In this document: positions 23,201 to 36,500 of the stretch, piece after piece | Layout of the letters: the number at the start of each line of letters is the position of its first letter | Position numbering within the stretch: the first letter of the stretch is position 1 | Assembly: GCA_003864495.1 (NCBI GenBank) | Contig: ML133376.1 | Location: 1,416,428-1,480,427, forward strand | Origin: Nemopilema nomurai | Taxonomy: Eukaryota > Cnidaria > Scyphozoa > Rhizostomeae > Rhizostomatidae | Length of the DNA: 64,000 nucleotides | Reading direction: 5' to 3' | Notes under the pieces: generated by a model | Told to the model about the DNA's origin: nothing | The model's database searches: none | Seen by the model: the letters and a program-made list of their open reading frames with translations, nothing else | Program-made: the position numbers and the translations under genes

Positions 23201-26200
23201 GTAAATCGCCGAATTTATAGACATAACCATAAGTTAGTTTAATTTTATTGTATCTTCATATTCAGTTTATCTTCCAGTCTTTCAGTATATTTCCACTGTA
23301 AAACATTTTGTAATAAATGACCTACATAATTTACTTGTTTAAGATTAAATAAGATTTCTAGTATACGATTGGGTGTGTTGTACCAAAATCTGTTCTGCGA
23401 AGAACCAGCCGAATATTGAGGACAAAATTTATGTGGCTTAAGGTGTGGCTAAGTTTTGACTAGACCATCTTTTGGACGGAGCAAAAACGTTTCACATAAT
23501 TTCCAGGGACACTTTTAGTGTAACGTAGCCCAACAACAGCTACTAATAGATGTGTACAAATCTTACCAGAACATATCCAACCTGACCAAATGAAAATAGA
23601 GTATAAAACCTGGTAACCGGGAAGTTTAAATTCACTTCAACCCCATAGAGTCACTATAGCATTTCTTTGGAAATGAGGGAAACGAAGCGAAATGCAATTT
23701 CGTATGCAGGTTATTGACCTCAAAGGCAATTCAACTTCAATTTCTAGCTGCTTCCTTTCATAAACGCTATCTTTTAGAGACTAGAGATCAAATCTTTTCA
23801 CATATTTCAATGTGCCTAAGAACTTTTCAAAACTTAGCCTTACTGTATATTTCATATTTTTCATGTGATATTAGGTTTGTCTTCTTTAACTATATAATAC
23901 AAATCTGAAACATGGTACGAATGGACACAGCCTAGAAGACTAGAGGTAAGGGAATGTTCTATCTCAGGAGATTCCGACCGGTGCTCGAGCAAAAACTCAT
24001 CACTACACATTTTTAATTCATCGCTGCACAAATTAAACATCATTGCACCCTAAATTAATCCTAGCTATAATTAGACGTTCTTAACTGGCTTTAATGCTGA
24101 CTAACAGGTCATTCTAAAATTAAACACATTAACATTAAATAACATTATGTGATTTAAACGCTTTCCTAACTAAAACGGTTTGCCCTTTGCAAAAGGTTTT
24201 GGTTATTTTCAGCAGCGTAAGGCAGTGGTTTCCAATTGTCTTTGCCAGCCACACGATTGCTCCAAATTCATATTCACGATAAGCAGAAACAAATAAAGTG
24301 TCAACCTATGGCACACAACTTGGTAAGAGGGTCATTAGAAAAAGTCTTTCATTCACAGCCAATGAAACCTTACATTTATAGGTTGTGCACTGGAATAACG
24401 CACTGAAGTGAAAGGGTATTTTTTGTAAATGACATTTTTTTGTTCGAATAATATTTTAGGGCATGTTAGATTTCAAATATGGCGAATTATTAACACAATA
24501 TAACTGGATTTGTCAGTAGAACCTAAACTTTTAAAATTGTGTTTTTGTTTATTTTTGTAAGGAAAATTATGTCCCGCTGCTATCAAAAAGGCTCTTACAC
24601 AAAACAAGACTTAAATCAAAGCCTAATGTTAATGGTTTAGAGAAAAAAATCTAATTATGTGTAAAGAATTAGAAATAAAACAATGAAGAAAACTTTTCAT
24701 CATCCTGTCGCTGCATGTTTGTACCTGTCCCTCAGTTACATTGAAGCGTAAAGCAACATTCCTTCGCCATCTACTATTCGTCTTAGGCAAGAAAGGGTTG
24801 CTAACCACTAAAATACGCATGCAACAAATTATTTCGCAAGTATGAAATTATTTGTTAGCCAGTTTTGGGAGATTGAAACCAAGGCATCCTGCAAGTACGG
24901 AACTCTTTTTATGACAGACAATTTGGCAGAAGGAAGCAACTTACATTTTAGGACCAACAAGAGGAGATCCCAAGTTAGTTTGACACTGGACAGAATGCGA
25001 CTGCAGGTATCCAGGGTAGAGCAATGCCCGTCTGTTTCAGAACCGCACAAAACTTCTGAGAAATGCAAAATGCAGAATGGATTCTTAAAACTGATGACAA
25101 GGAAAGCATTTTAACAAAGCTTGCTGTTGCATTTCCTTTTAACCCGATAGGGCAACAGACCCATTGATGGTGCAACGTAATCTCTGCCCAGATTGGTACC
25201 AACACATGAATTGGGATTGATAGTGAATTTCTTTTCAAGTTGATTTCTTGGTACTAACAAGAAAGAAGAAGAACAAGAAAAAAAAGCTGTTCACTTTTGG
25301 TGGTAAGACAAAAGAAGCGATATGAAATCACACGCTCTTGCCAGAAGTGGTGAAAAGGTCTAACTTCAAAAACCCTGAGTCATCATCTTTATATATTGGA
25401 TTTTTTAATACATAATTCAATTATTAGCTTAAATTTGTAATTATTTAGTCCGTCGTACTGGTTTCATATTAAGACAGTACTAAACCCGAACTTTCGCGAT
25501 CACACAACCATGCTAATTTTGCATTGCCAAGTAGTCCGAATTATCATTAGCATTATGGCACGTGAAACGATTCCAATGCTACTCGATCCCAAGGCAATTG
25601 ACCCTGGCAGCATGGTCCAGGAGGTTGTGCTTGAACTTAAAATCTGCTTGATAAATTACTACTTCAACAGGATTCCAAGTAAGTGAATGGTCAAGGATCA
25701 TATGGTAGGTTTTTAAGAACTGCATTCCTGAATTGGGGGCAATATTTTTGTAAGGTCATAGTAGCGTAATAGGGTTATAAATGTTTCTGTTTCAGACTCA
25801 TAGAAGCCAACAATTATACTAGATTTACTCTGGTCGCCAATGCGTCGCAAGTTTATTGAAAAATGGCAATACCATTAAAAAAACTTTTTGTTAGTCGACA
25901 TGCAATTCACCTTGTGTCACTGATGAAAACAACGTTTTCAAAGAGTTTTCAAAATTTTTTGCAATAAACGAAAGAAAAGAGAAGTGGTAGTTGAGCTGAT
26001 GTCGTAAGAACAAGGAGTCATCCGAAAGACATAACAAAATATGCTGCGAATTGCTACAAAACACTCTTAAGTTCAAGTTGCAATCATCTAATTGCCATCA
26101 TACGTTTACGAATACCAAAGACCATTACGAATGTCACCCTTTTACTGATGACTCCGTTACGACCAACGATGACAAAGTTGGTTTATTTATCCATTTTTGA

Positions 26201-27531
26201 TCTACTAGTGTCAATGGATAGCATTCAGAAATAAAGTCACAATGCCATGCCAATAGCTGCGTTTAAGAAAGTACAACACTTTGGATTTTTATTTAAAAAC
26301 TAACAATTACAGCAATCTAACTATAAACATTTTTATTTATGAGTCATTCAAACTTTACGAGTCTTATAATTCAAATATAATGCAACTATTGCTTAAATAT
26401 TTCGTGAAACAGACTTGATCAAATATTCATTGAATTGATACCAAATTGGTCTTTGGTGATATAAACTATGCCCTAACCAAGAAACATGGTTGACGCGGCT
26501 CCACTGTCCACCTCCCCTAGCAGCATACATGCTTACCTCTAAAGGGCATCTCATGTATCAAAACGTTGTTGGCAATGTCCTGAACCACAAAACTAGGGTA
26601 TGAGATAAATCTAATGGCAAATTAAAGTAGAAAGATCAGTCAACTGGAACCACGAGAAGGACGACAGGTCCAATAGAGAATGTCGCCGCTGCTTATTTAA
26701 CCAGCCAGTTGTTTTATTGCAGTTGTAAACAAGTGTCTGTAGAACATGTGGTCTTGCCTTTCGAAAGTCTCTCTACATAGAAGCATAAATACTGTTCACT
26801 CATTGAAAGCACATGTGAGTTTCCATTTTTTTATTATTGCTGTTTATGTATGCTAGATGTAAATAGATGTAGCTTTTTATTCGAGTTTATTTCCGTGATT
26901 GCTCCCAACACTCTCATCTTTCTCAGTGTGTTGAAAGGAATTTGTTAGCTGCCATCAAGTTGTTTTGCGATGATTATCAGATCTATTAAAAAGGGAAATA
27001 TGGAATGGAATATCTCATAAAGTTATTTCAAAATTATTATCTTTATTGGCTGTTAGATCTTCAAGCAACAATTTTGACTGCTTCTAGACTCTCCAAACTT
27101 AAATGAAGGGAAGATACGCTTTGCTAGTTTTCTTGAAGGTATTCATTCCAAGAGACTAAGAAAAGCTAGTTGCCAAATGTCTAATAGAGTCTTCTAGGCA
27201 AGTAGAAGACCACTGCTCACGATAAAAACGCGGTCGCAACCGATCGGCTCTATTATTGTTTGATCCCTTGTTTGCGTTGGTATCAATATCTGTCGATTCG
27301 TCGAAAGCCGTTGTAAAGGCAGACCGGTTTATCGCTTTTCCCTGCCTCAAAATCTATTGAAATACGGCTGCATACTTTGATGTAAAGAATTCACTTGCTG
27401 TTAAAGTTGGTCTGAGCTTTAAGAATAAAAGACTATTGAGATTCTTATCTCAAATGTAGTTGCACATATGTATTTCAGTTGATATTTTGCTTAAAAGCCT
27501 CGAACATGACGGTGTCTGAGACTTTCGAAGG
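20261..27531. other. 7.3-kb gene-free, repeat-rich intergenic region
   Basis: It lies between the divergent INCENP and gene A starts. No reading frame resembles a known protein and no splice-compatible exon chain was seen. GC-rich, probably repeat-derived patches lie at 20565-20660, 21815-21840, 22110-22170 and 22300-22400. Poly-C runs occur at about 22371-22382 and 23120-23132. A frame at 24842-25114 with 'FWEIE' could be a retrotransposon scrap, but the evidence is too thin to call. Confidence 0.45.
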
Positions 27532-30500
27532 ATGTCACTTTTGAAAGAGCATTTTTCTTCACTCAGGATGCTGTCACCATGGTTAGTGACAATTCTCGCT
27601 CTTTGGATGCTCCTTGTTGTGACTGGTGCAGAGGACAACTCGAAACGCTCACCAGGTTCTTGATTTATTCAATGCCCTTGAAACCAGTTTGTTTATTGCT
27701 TGGGCATCCGATCAAACTATTATTAGTATTTTTACTCGCTTACTGTTAAATTGTCGACAGCTTTCTACTTTGAACAAGTAAGCCAAATTCCCCGCCACAC
27801 AACAAAGCAAATTTATCCCTCGAAAGTTCCTATCGAACAATTTAAATGAAGTGAAGAACTGTCATAAGTTATTATTGACTTGGGAAGATAGATTTGCTTT
27901 AGTTCAAAAGACTCATTTACAGTATTTGCTATCACAACCGATCTTAGAAGGTCCGCTTTTCTCAAATAAGAATTCAGATACAATGCGGGATTCTTCTTTG
28001 CGGAAATGCCATGTAGATGACCGGTCACCTAAAGATACTCCACAAAATGCTCCACAGGATTCGATTATCGCTTCATAAGTAGTCAAGTATCTAAAGTGCG
28101 CATAATGAGATATATGAATGGTTGAGTAAAAATTTTCAAGTGCCTATGCAACTGAATTGAAGCAACAGGATACTGGATCTCTTGGGAATATTATCTTGAT
28201 GTGGAACATGAAACAGGTGTAATGATCCATTTGTATTTGTTCATGAACATTATCGAGCTCTCTCTTTCAGAGTACCCAACATTTAATGAAGTGAAAAGTC
28301 AAAAGCTAGCCAGTTTCCGGGTTAAAAACACGGACTGCGTGTTAAAGATGAGAGGTGACCAATGCGAAATGGTTTACATTGTTAAATCTGGCACTTGTCA
28401 ACTCATGTCTACCGTGGCCCAACTTTTTCCTGGTCTTGACATAAAGGCAAGTACTAGCAACTTGATAATACCGGAAAAATTTGCCTTGGAAAAGATGAAA
28501 GTAAATAGATGCCAGGGAAAAAAGGAAAATGGATTAGTCACTTTCAAGGCAACATCTTCCGAATCGCAGGAACTTGTGCCCCAACTACTGACTCTCGGAG
28601 TGGAAACTCAGCTAACTCTAAAATGGAATACCAACATACAATTCACGGCGGAGAAGCTGGAAGTTGCTTTAAAAGGACGCACAACAATAGGTAGGACTTT
28701 GCAGTAAGCGAAAGTTTCATAAAAATAAGGCTACGTTCACACGAAAACGGAAGGAAATGAGAGGTATTCACACGACACGTTTCTGCATCTTCGCACACAC
28801 TGGCTAATCTCCTTCGATTAAACTAATAGCACAGACACGACGAAGGCGCTCACATGTAATAGTACAAAACACCGCCAAAAGTACAAAAAGAACACGAAAT
28901 GGCGATGATGTCGAACAACATGTCAGATGGCAAAGAGAACAATTCAGATGAAAGTTTTAAATGGTCAGGTAGAGATGTTCAGTTGTAGCCTGACAACATA
29001 AGTGACTTAAAAGCATCCTAGGTTATAAAGAACTTAGGTTCGACGATGAGAAGGCTCAGATACGAACAGATTACAATGAACATTTCTACCTCGGCGTAAC
29101 TTCATACAAAAGTACACGAAGTTAGTCCGCAAAATGTAAAACAATGATCCTAAAACGTTTTCACACGAGAACTAAATCTTGGTGAAAAAGTCCGTTTTTT
29201 GAAACGGAACGGGACACTTTTTATCGTTGTCGTGTGAACACTTGCAAAAATGCTTTGTTTTTTGGGCCAGTCCACATTGTTCCGTTCCGTTGTCGTGTGA
29301 ACGGGGCCTACAAAAATGTTCACTGTTACCTTGTAGAAGGTTATTGTGTGGTGTGGTTCCTTGATTAAGTTTTGTTATCGATTGCTTTCTAGGACAGAAA
29401 GCAAATAGCCTTCTTTGACTTCCGTTAGATTCATTACATTTGATAGAAAGACAAAGGTACAAGTCTATACCTAAGGTTACTTTTAACGCATTCTTCAAAG
29501 GAAAATGTTCGGGGGGTTCCCAGGCTCCATCGTTCTCCAGCATGGTTCCCAGGCTCCATGGTTCTCCAGCATGGTTCCCAGGCTCCATGGTTCTCCAGCA
29601 TGGTTCCCAGGCTCCATGGTTTCTGGTCAAAACTGGCCATGCAAGCATAGCTTTTCACACTTCTTTGAACTAATTCCTTGGCCATTTGATTTCATTTCTT
29701 GAAACATTACAACCTTGTTTGAATTTGGCTGTTTTATCATTTATTTATCGTTCAACATTCTTACTTAATCCGATATTGATCTCGATATCTTGTAAAGGCA
29801 AAGACAAAGTAACAATGAAAGTAGAAAAAGAAACCGGTGCAGACTACGAGCTCACAGCAAAGATGCAAAACTTGAACGTTATTGACTTTTTCACATCCTT
29901 TCAAATCAATATTGATGAGTTGATTGATCCAGAGTTAACCGTAGAAAAGACTATGCTTGGACTAAGCTCAGTGGTCCTTAAAAAGCCAAGAATCAGAGGA
30001 GTATTCTCCCCTAGTGGGGGATTCGAGCTGACGGCAACTGGGAAAATCGCAGCTCCTGAGCTTGCTGCAGATGCAAATCAGCTTATGTCTTTGTGCAAAA
30101 GAGTTCTGGCCCCAGTGCACCGATTGAAAGCTTTAGAAAGCCAATAGGCGGATTTTTTGCCACATTTGAAAGTAAGTGCTACCTTTTTCTACAGAAGAGT
30201 TGATTTACAAAAATTCGTATCCTTAATAGATTCGAGATCATTGCAGTCTGATGACGTCGCATCTATAGTGCAACCGGGTATAATGACTTTGTTGACCATA
30301 ATACAGTTCCATTGAAGTATACCATTTCTTTCTGTATGAGAAAATTTAGGGACTTTTCAGCGCGAAAGACAAGTCCTAGGATTGGTGAACTCAAGAAAGT
30401 ATTTGCCCAAGGAACTTGCAATCACCTATTTAATGACATGAAAAGAAAACCAGGTTGTTCTGAACTGGATTTAAGTTCGGTTTTACTTCCACTCTTTTTC

Positions 30501-33500
30501 ACTAGAATTTCTCTATGAAACTTAACTAAGCATAACTTTGTTTTCTGCGAACTTCATTCTGCTATAAAAGAAGACCTTTGCAGCTGAAACTTTTTGGCTT
30601 GATAGGCATAATTGTATTGCAACTTTCCTGATTTTTCTAATCTCCAGACGAGAATGTACAGAATACCATTATGTCCCTCACTGGTGTTCCGGTACCAAAG
30701 ATTGCTATCTTCGAAAGGGTGAATAGGGTAGGAGTGACCGCCGCAACAGGTACTGTTTACAGCATCAATTCAAAGCAGCTCAACCAACTGGTCACGGGTT
30801 TCCTCCCAATGGAAGGTCTGGATCTTCTACCTAAAGGCCTTCACGTGCTTCACTTTGCCCCAAACTCAAATCCTGATTTCAAAGATAGGCAGAACAAGGT
30901 GGATTATACTAATGAATTTTGCTTTTTTTATTCTTTGAAGAAGGCTGCTGTTGAAATGTTCTCTATGAAAAGCAAAAAATCAGCAGACAGGATTCTAACT
31001 ACGCAGTTCACAGTTAAAGAAAGTCGCTGCACATAATGAAATCAATGGAATTCTAATGTCAAATTAGCTTTCAAGTCTAACACAACAATACATAGGACAT
31101 ATTTTTATATGCCATGTGACGAGACAATTTTTAAGTCAACGTATCCCTTTGTATTTTAAATGTGAATACGTGTCAATTATTGATGGGTTTTCCCTCCAAA
31201 TGCCATTTCGACAAGTAGTCGGGCATATCAAATTTGGTAACTGAGGGTTTACAATTTTTTTTAGCAAGCTGAAAGAATATTTTTTCGGTGTGAAGTAGGT
31301 AAGGGCAAGTTAGCCTGGAAATCAACACAGAGAATGGAATCGCACTTAGTGAGGTTCACAAGCCTCGTTTGGAGCAGTCCAAAAGGGGTAAACTCACTGG
31401 CACTAAAGCCAAACACGGCTGGTATCTTTGATAGTATCGACTTTATTAGGAAGACGAAAGACTTGCAGGTCAACTTCAATCTGACAGAGCGTGTGCCTGT
31501 CTTACAAAATGGACTCGTCAGCTTGTTGAATTCCACAATAAACTTATACACAAAGCACAATGGGCAGGGTGCTTACAATGGATGGCTAATGAAAGGAAGT
31601 GGAGAAGAGACCATATTAGGTATGCAGTTTTGCATGTCAAGGCTTATCTCGTGAAGTTATCCTACAAGAGCTCTCAGATGCAGAGGTGTAGCACTAGTTT
31701 AGATTAACTGTCTATCATCTATTAGAAATTAATCTTTTCATGCATTTTATTATTCTACTTGATGTTTGTTTTCCTTTTGAAGCGCTGCTTTAAAAAAGGT
31801 AAATATGATATATCTGCTGGGGAGATACCTTACACGAGCGTATATTTCCCCAGACCCTGACAGAGAAAGGGAGAAATTAGTACTGGTTTTCAGCTTTCGA
31901 GAGATAGGAATGCCACTAATAAGCAGCGTCATCAAGACCCAAATGCATTGCTCTCAATGAACATTGAACTCGTTTCCATTAAAACTAATATTGCATAAAG
32001 CTTGTCTGTCAATGAACATATTTACTGACTAAAGAAGCTTGAAGAGAGTCAGCTAATGAACATAGAAGCCATTAGCTTCTTTTGTTATTGCTCTCTTTGG
32101 AAACTGGTCAGAAATTTATTGAGGAAAACTTGATTTTATATAAATTCAGATGAACGAGTTCAAGTAAAAATATACCAGATGGAGCACAGGACGAACGTGA
32201 AAGCATCCGCAAACATCTTCGATATGGAAACATTGAGGAATAGAACTAGGGCAGAAAGTCTGAGGCCAGAACTGCGGAAAGCTTTTCCTTTCACACAAAT
32301 CTTTCAAATTGATCACCTTGGATACGAAGCTTCATTCGAGTGGAACACAGTTTTGAAGTAAGACTTTTGATTTTGATTTTTATTTAATGTCTTTTACGTA
32401 AACCTTTTTCAAGTTGCTTAGCGGAAGAAAATATGGTCCACGCCACGAGCTTGAAAGTGGAGGGAGAGAGCTATGAATACAAAATTGAACTTGAATTAAG
32501 TAGCTCGAGTCTGCTACATTTTATGGCTATATTGGAATTATTTTCTTTGCAAAAAAGTGGGAAGGCATGACTCCCTGGCTCCCCCCAGTGGCATGGGCCC
32601 TGGAAAACTTACTGTCAGGAGGTTCAGAAAGCAGAAATTAGTATGGTAATATTCTTTTGTATAAATTATGTTGTACAAGCAAGAGAAACCAGCTCTCAAT
32701 GTTTCCTTCGATAAGATTCCCTGGTTTCGTCATTTAGTTTTCCTTCGTTTCCTTCCAGGTTGAAAGGCCATGTTTTGTTGTCGAGGAAGCCGAATTTGGA
32801 GATTTTGTACTTCATAAGGAATACTGGACCCCAGCTCAAAGTTGCCTTACTTTTTAAAAACGAGTTTCTTCATAATGTTGCCAACTTAATTTATGGAGAA
32901 AAAATTATGAGCTTTGACTGGATGAAGTTTAAAACAGTTGGTGAGTTTCAAGAGCAGCCGTTTTTGTTTGTGTATTGTGTGGCATTAAACTTTAGAAATT
33001 TGCTTAGATTAATCAGATTATTACTGAACCATAGTTTCAAAGTTTGACCTAAAGCAATGTTAATTTCATTATTTATAAATATTTTGAATGAGTAAATGTG
33101 CTTTTAACCATCACACTGCAGTAATAAATGTCTCAAGAACAATTTTTTGCAGCTGTTGTTATGAAGCAAGGAGGCGTTAGGGGACAACATTATCACCCCT
33201 TTGACAGAAAGCAATTCCAAAAAGTTGACAAAAGTACGTCATTAATGACCAAAATTATGTGGTATAATCATTTTAGCCATGCTCTCTTGAACCATAGAGA
33301 TGCAAAATATTTGTGTACTTACATTCTCTCCTTGGCCTACATACATTTTATTTTTGGCTCTTGACATACATCTTCTCGTTGGCCTTCGACTTTCCATATC
33401 TCCTCTTCATTTGACGTGTTTCTTAGGCTCTGTGCCTATTACTTCCTATAGTAAAATCCATGGAACCCAACTGGTTCAATAAAGGTCACCTTATCTTGCT

Positions 33501-36500
33501 TTCGTGAAAATGTTTAGATTGTCCAATACTAGAGTAATAAATTCTCGAGTATGGTTTTAACTTCTGCCGTGAAGCGTGATACAGCGTGATTCCCTGAATT
33601 TTGATTCATCATGCGGTCTAACATTGGAATGAATTCTATAAAGCATGGCAACATTTTGTTTGTAGCTCTTACTTGAGAAGGCAGTTTTTCACATGAATAC
33701 ACTTGAGTATCGCACTATGGCAGCCGATCATACTTCTGCCGTCTTTCAGCTGCATCCATTACGGGCCACTGCCGCTCTCTATTCAAATGGAATGAGGGAG
33801 TTTACAACTTAGAATTGCATTTCAGGTTTTGACACTGGAATAGGCTTTGCTGCCGAGCAACTAAATCTGAGAGGTTGTGCCAAAAGAGAACTAAAAATGT
33901 GCACATTTCTAAAGAAAAATCTCAGAAAAAGTACAAACATCATCTACTATGGTCAAATGCTAAAAGAAGTGATGAAAATGAGTGCAAAAATGCAGTGGAA
34001 AATCACTTTTGGCAGGGCACTGGAATTTGTTTGCAAAGGAAGTCGCTTGAGGCTGAAAAAGGACGGAAACCGGCTGGTGTTTGATGGAAACATGATAGTT
34101 AAACACACATCGGAAACATTTCCAGGTAGGTTACATCTGGTATGGACAAGAGTGCAGCTGCTTCTAGGACTAATTCTTCGCGATTTTTGATGACGTAACA
34201 CGCTTTTTCTGTAATAGGAAAACGTGGAAGGACTGGGTGCTCAAGGGATGAATAAGAATTTCAATCTATCAATATCTTTGATGCTAGCTATCACTTCCAT
34301 AAGCTATCTTGGATTATTTTTTCACTGTGAACTTAATGCGCAAATTTCAATCAATTGTACTATGAGCATGCTATTATTATTCAAAATGGTCTCTCAGCTT
34401 TTTTTCACCCACGCTTTGCTCCATGATCATTGTATCTTTTTTCTAATGTTATTCTACTGAAACATTGAGCATCAGGTTTTGTTAAAGACCGAAATTTCTT
34501 CTAAAGAGCTTTATTCTGAACAGAATGAAGTACACAGCTCTATAGGAATTAAATTTCTTTCAGTATAAGGCTTGCAAGTATGAAATGAGGTCTCTCCATC
34601 CCCAGGGTAGTCACTAGTATTTCTGATTGGACAGACTTTCAAATGTCCTTGCTTTGAAAGCAAACTAAATTTGTGCAGAGTTTACTCGCTAGTGATAATT
34701 ATCATAAGTTACAATTCAAGCGACTGTTTGCATGCGTCTTTTGAATGAATGTCTTTCTATTGCGCTATCTTGGAAACTATGAGTCGGTCATGGAGGTAAA
34801 GCAAGTTTTTGTTTCAGGAAAGATATACGACGATGGAACAGACATCTTAATGCTCGAGTTTGGGGGAAGGGCAGAAGATGAATCAGACAAGATCTTGAAT
34901 TTAGGATACGCAAAACTGCGACCAATTCGAGCCAAGTTCCCGATATCTCCGCATGAAAAGATTAATGTTATCTGTGAGTTGTTCCTAAGTTTCTTATGAT
35001 GTTTTGTAAAACATTGCTGCGAGTCAATTTAGAGGCAACATCTGCACCACCAAATGTCTTGGAGGACGCAGCAATTTGTTTTTTTATCATAATTTGCCAG
35101 TGTACTTGCTCACGTGGACCCGTAGAATTGCTTATCCTCGTTGGGACCGATTTGTTTTGAATATACTTGCATAAGGAATGCCTTTCTTTGTGTTTTGAAG
35201 CGACAAAAATATGAATTGCAAAACGCTCTTCGTTTTCAGAAGGAATTTGAAAAGAAACTAAAGCATGCCTATATTCAATCGGATAATGGTTACGAATGAG
35301 CACTACAATACTTGCTCGCGTTTGTCCATAGTGACCATTTTTCGACAAGCAAACAAAACTCAAACTCAAACTTTGTGTGCGCAAGGGCATTTCCCACCCA
35401 CATGACAGATTTTTACCGTTTTACCCACCCAAAAATTTTAGGTCAAAGATCTGTTTTTGTTCAAAACCTTAGAAATATTTAAGAAGTTGACGCAAGAAAA
35501 CCAGTAGCGGTTTGATACGTTAGCAACCAGCATGAAGGGATTTGATCAGTATTCAGTAATGCTCACATAACATGATCAGAAGCAAGCTGTAACCCCATCT
35601 CGAGACCTTTTTGAGGCAAAGAGACAGAAGGTTGTGATGGGGATGCCTAGTGAGAGTTTCAATGGTATTTAAATGAATTGTGGCTCTAAAAGAACAGGCT
35701 AAGAGCTCCTATCTCATTTTACACAAGCAATCAACCAATTAAAGAATCATGATTACTGTTTAAAGTCACTCTGACTCTTGCCCTAGGAATTTGACTTGTC
35801 AATACGCAAGCCCGTTTTATTCGATACATGGAAATTAAAAACATTTCACAAAAATGTAATTCTGATAAATTGCTTATTGGAAGAAAGATGCTAGCATTGG
35901 AGGCATAATCAATTTCCAGACCCCTCCCTGCTAGTGGCCTCTCGTAATTTTTTTCTAGACCTTCAATCAAGGTTATCAATTGGCACCGTTGCGAGCGAAC
36001 AGATAGAGTTTAGTGGCGGTACTGGGCGGCAGTCCATAAGATATACAGACTCGGATCTCCCTCATGTGAAATTCGTTGGCACGAAGGCAACTTTGAAGTA
36101 CAAGAAGATACTAAAAGCCTTTGGTGCAGCGAGCCCCAGCCAGCCGTTAATTGGTGCTGCATTTAGGAACCGTGCTGTCATTGGCTATACTTCCATCAAA
36201 AGAGGTATAACAACAGTTAGCCTTGCCCTTCGATCAAGTTTTCCAATTTAAATTGTCTCTTAAAGGGTCGAATCAAATCTACCATTGTGCAGACCTATAG
36301 GAATCCACTGCCTGTAAAAAAGCCAAGTTGGCTTCTAAGTTTATTAGCTTTGATCTAATGCCCATGACTAAGACCATCCTGGAGCCACTCTCTTTTTGTG
36401 TCATATTCTCCTTTAAAAAAACAGCTGTTTCTGATTATCTCTGCAAGCGTGTCTTTTTAACTTGATACCCTTCAATTTTTGTGATAACAATGCCCGGTCT

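Noticed and set aside
24842..25114. Plus ORF with 'KLFVSQFWEIE', possibly BEL/Pao retrotransposon
   Set aside because: Only one short motif is suggestive and neighbouring frames show no reverse transcriptase or integrase motifs.
29172..29685. Minus ORFs containing 'EPWSLGTMLEN' repeats
   Set aside because: They span the 29-bp minisatellite and the MITE end in an intron; no similarity or splice support.
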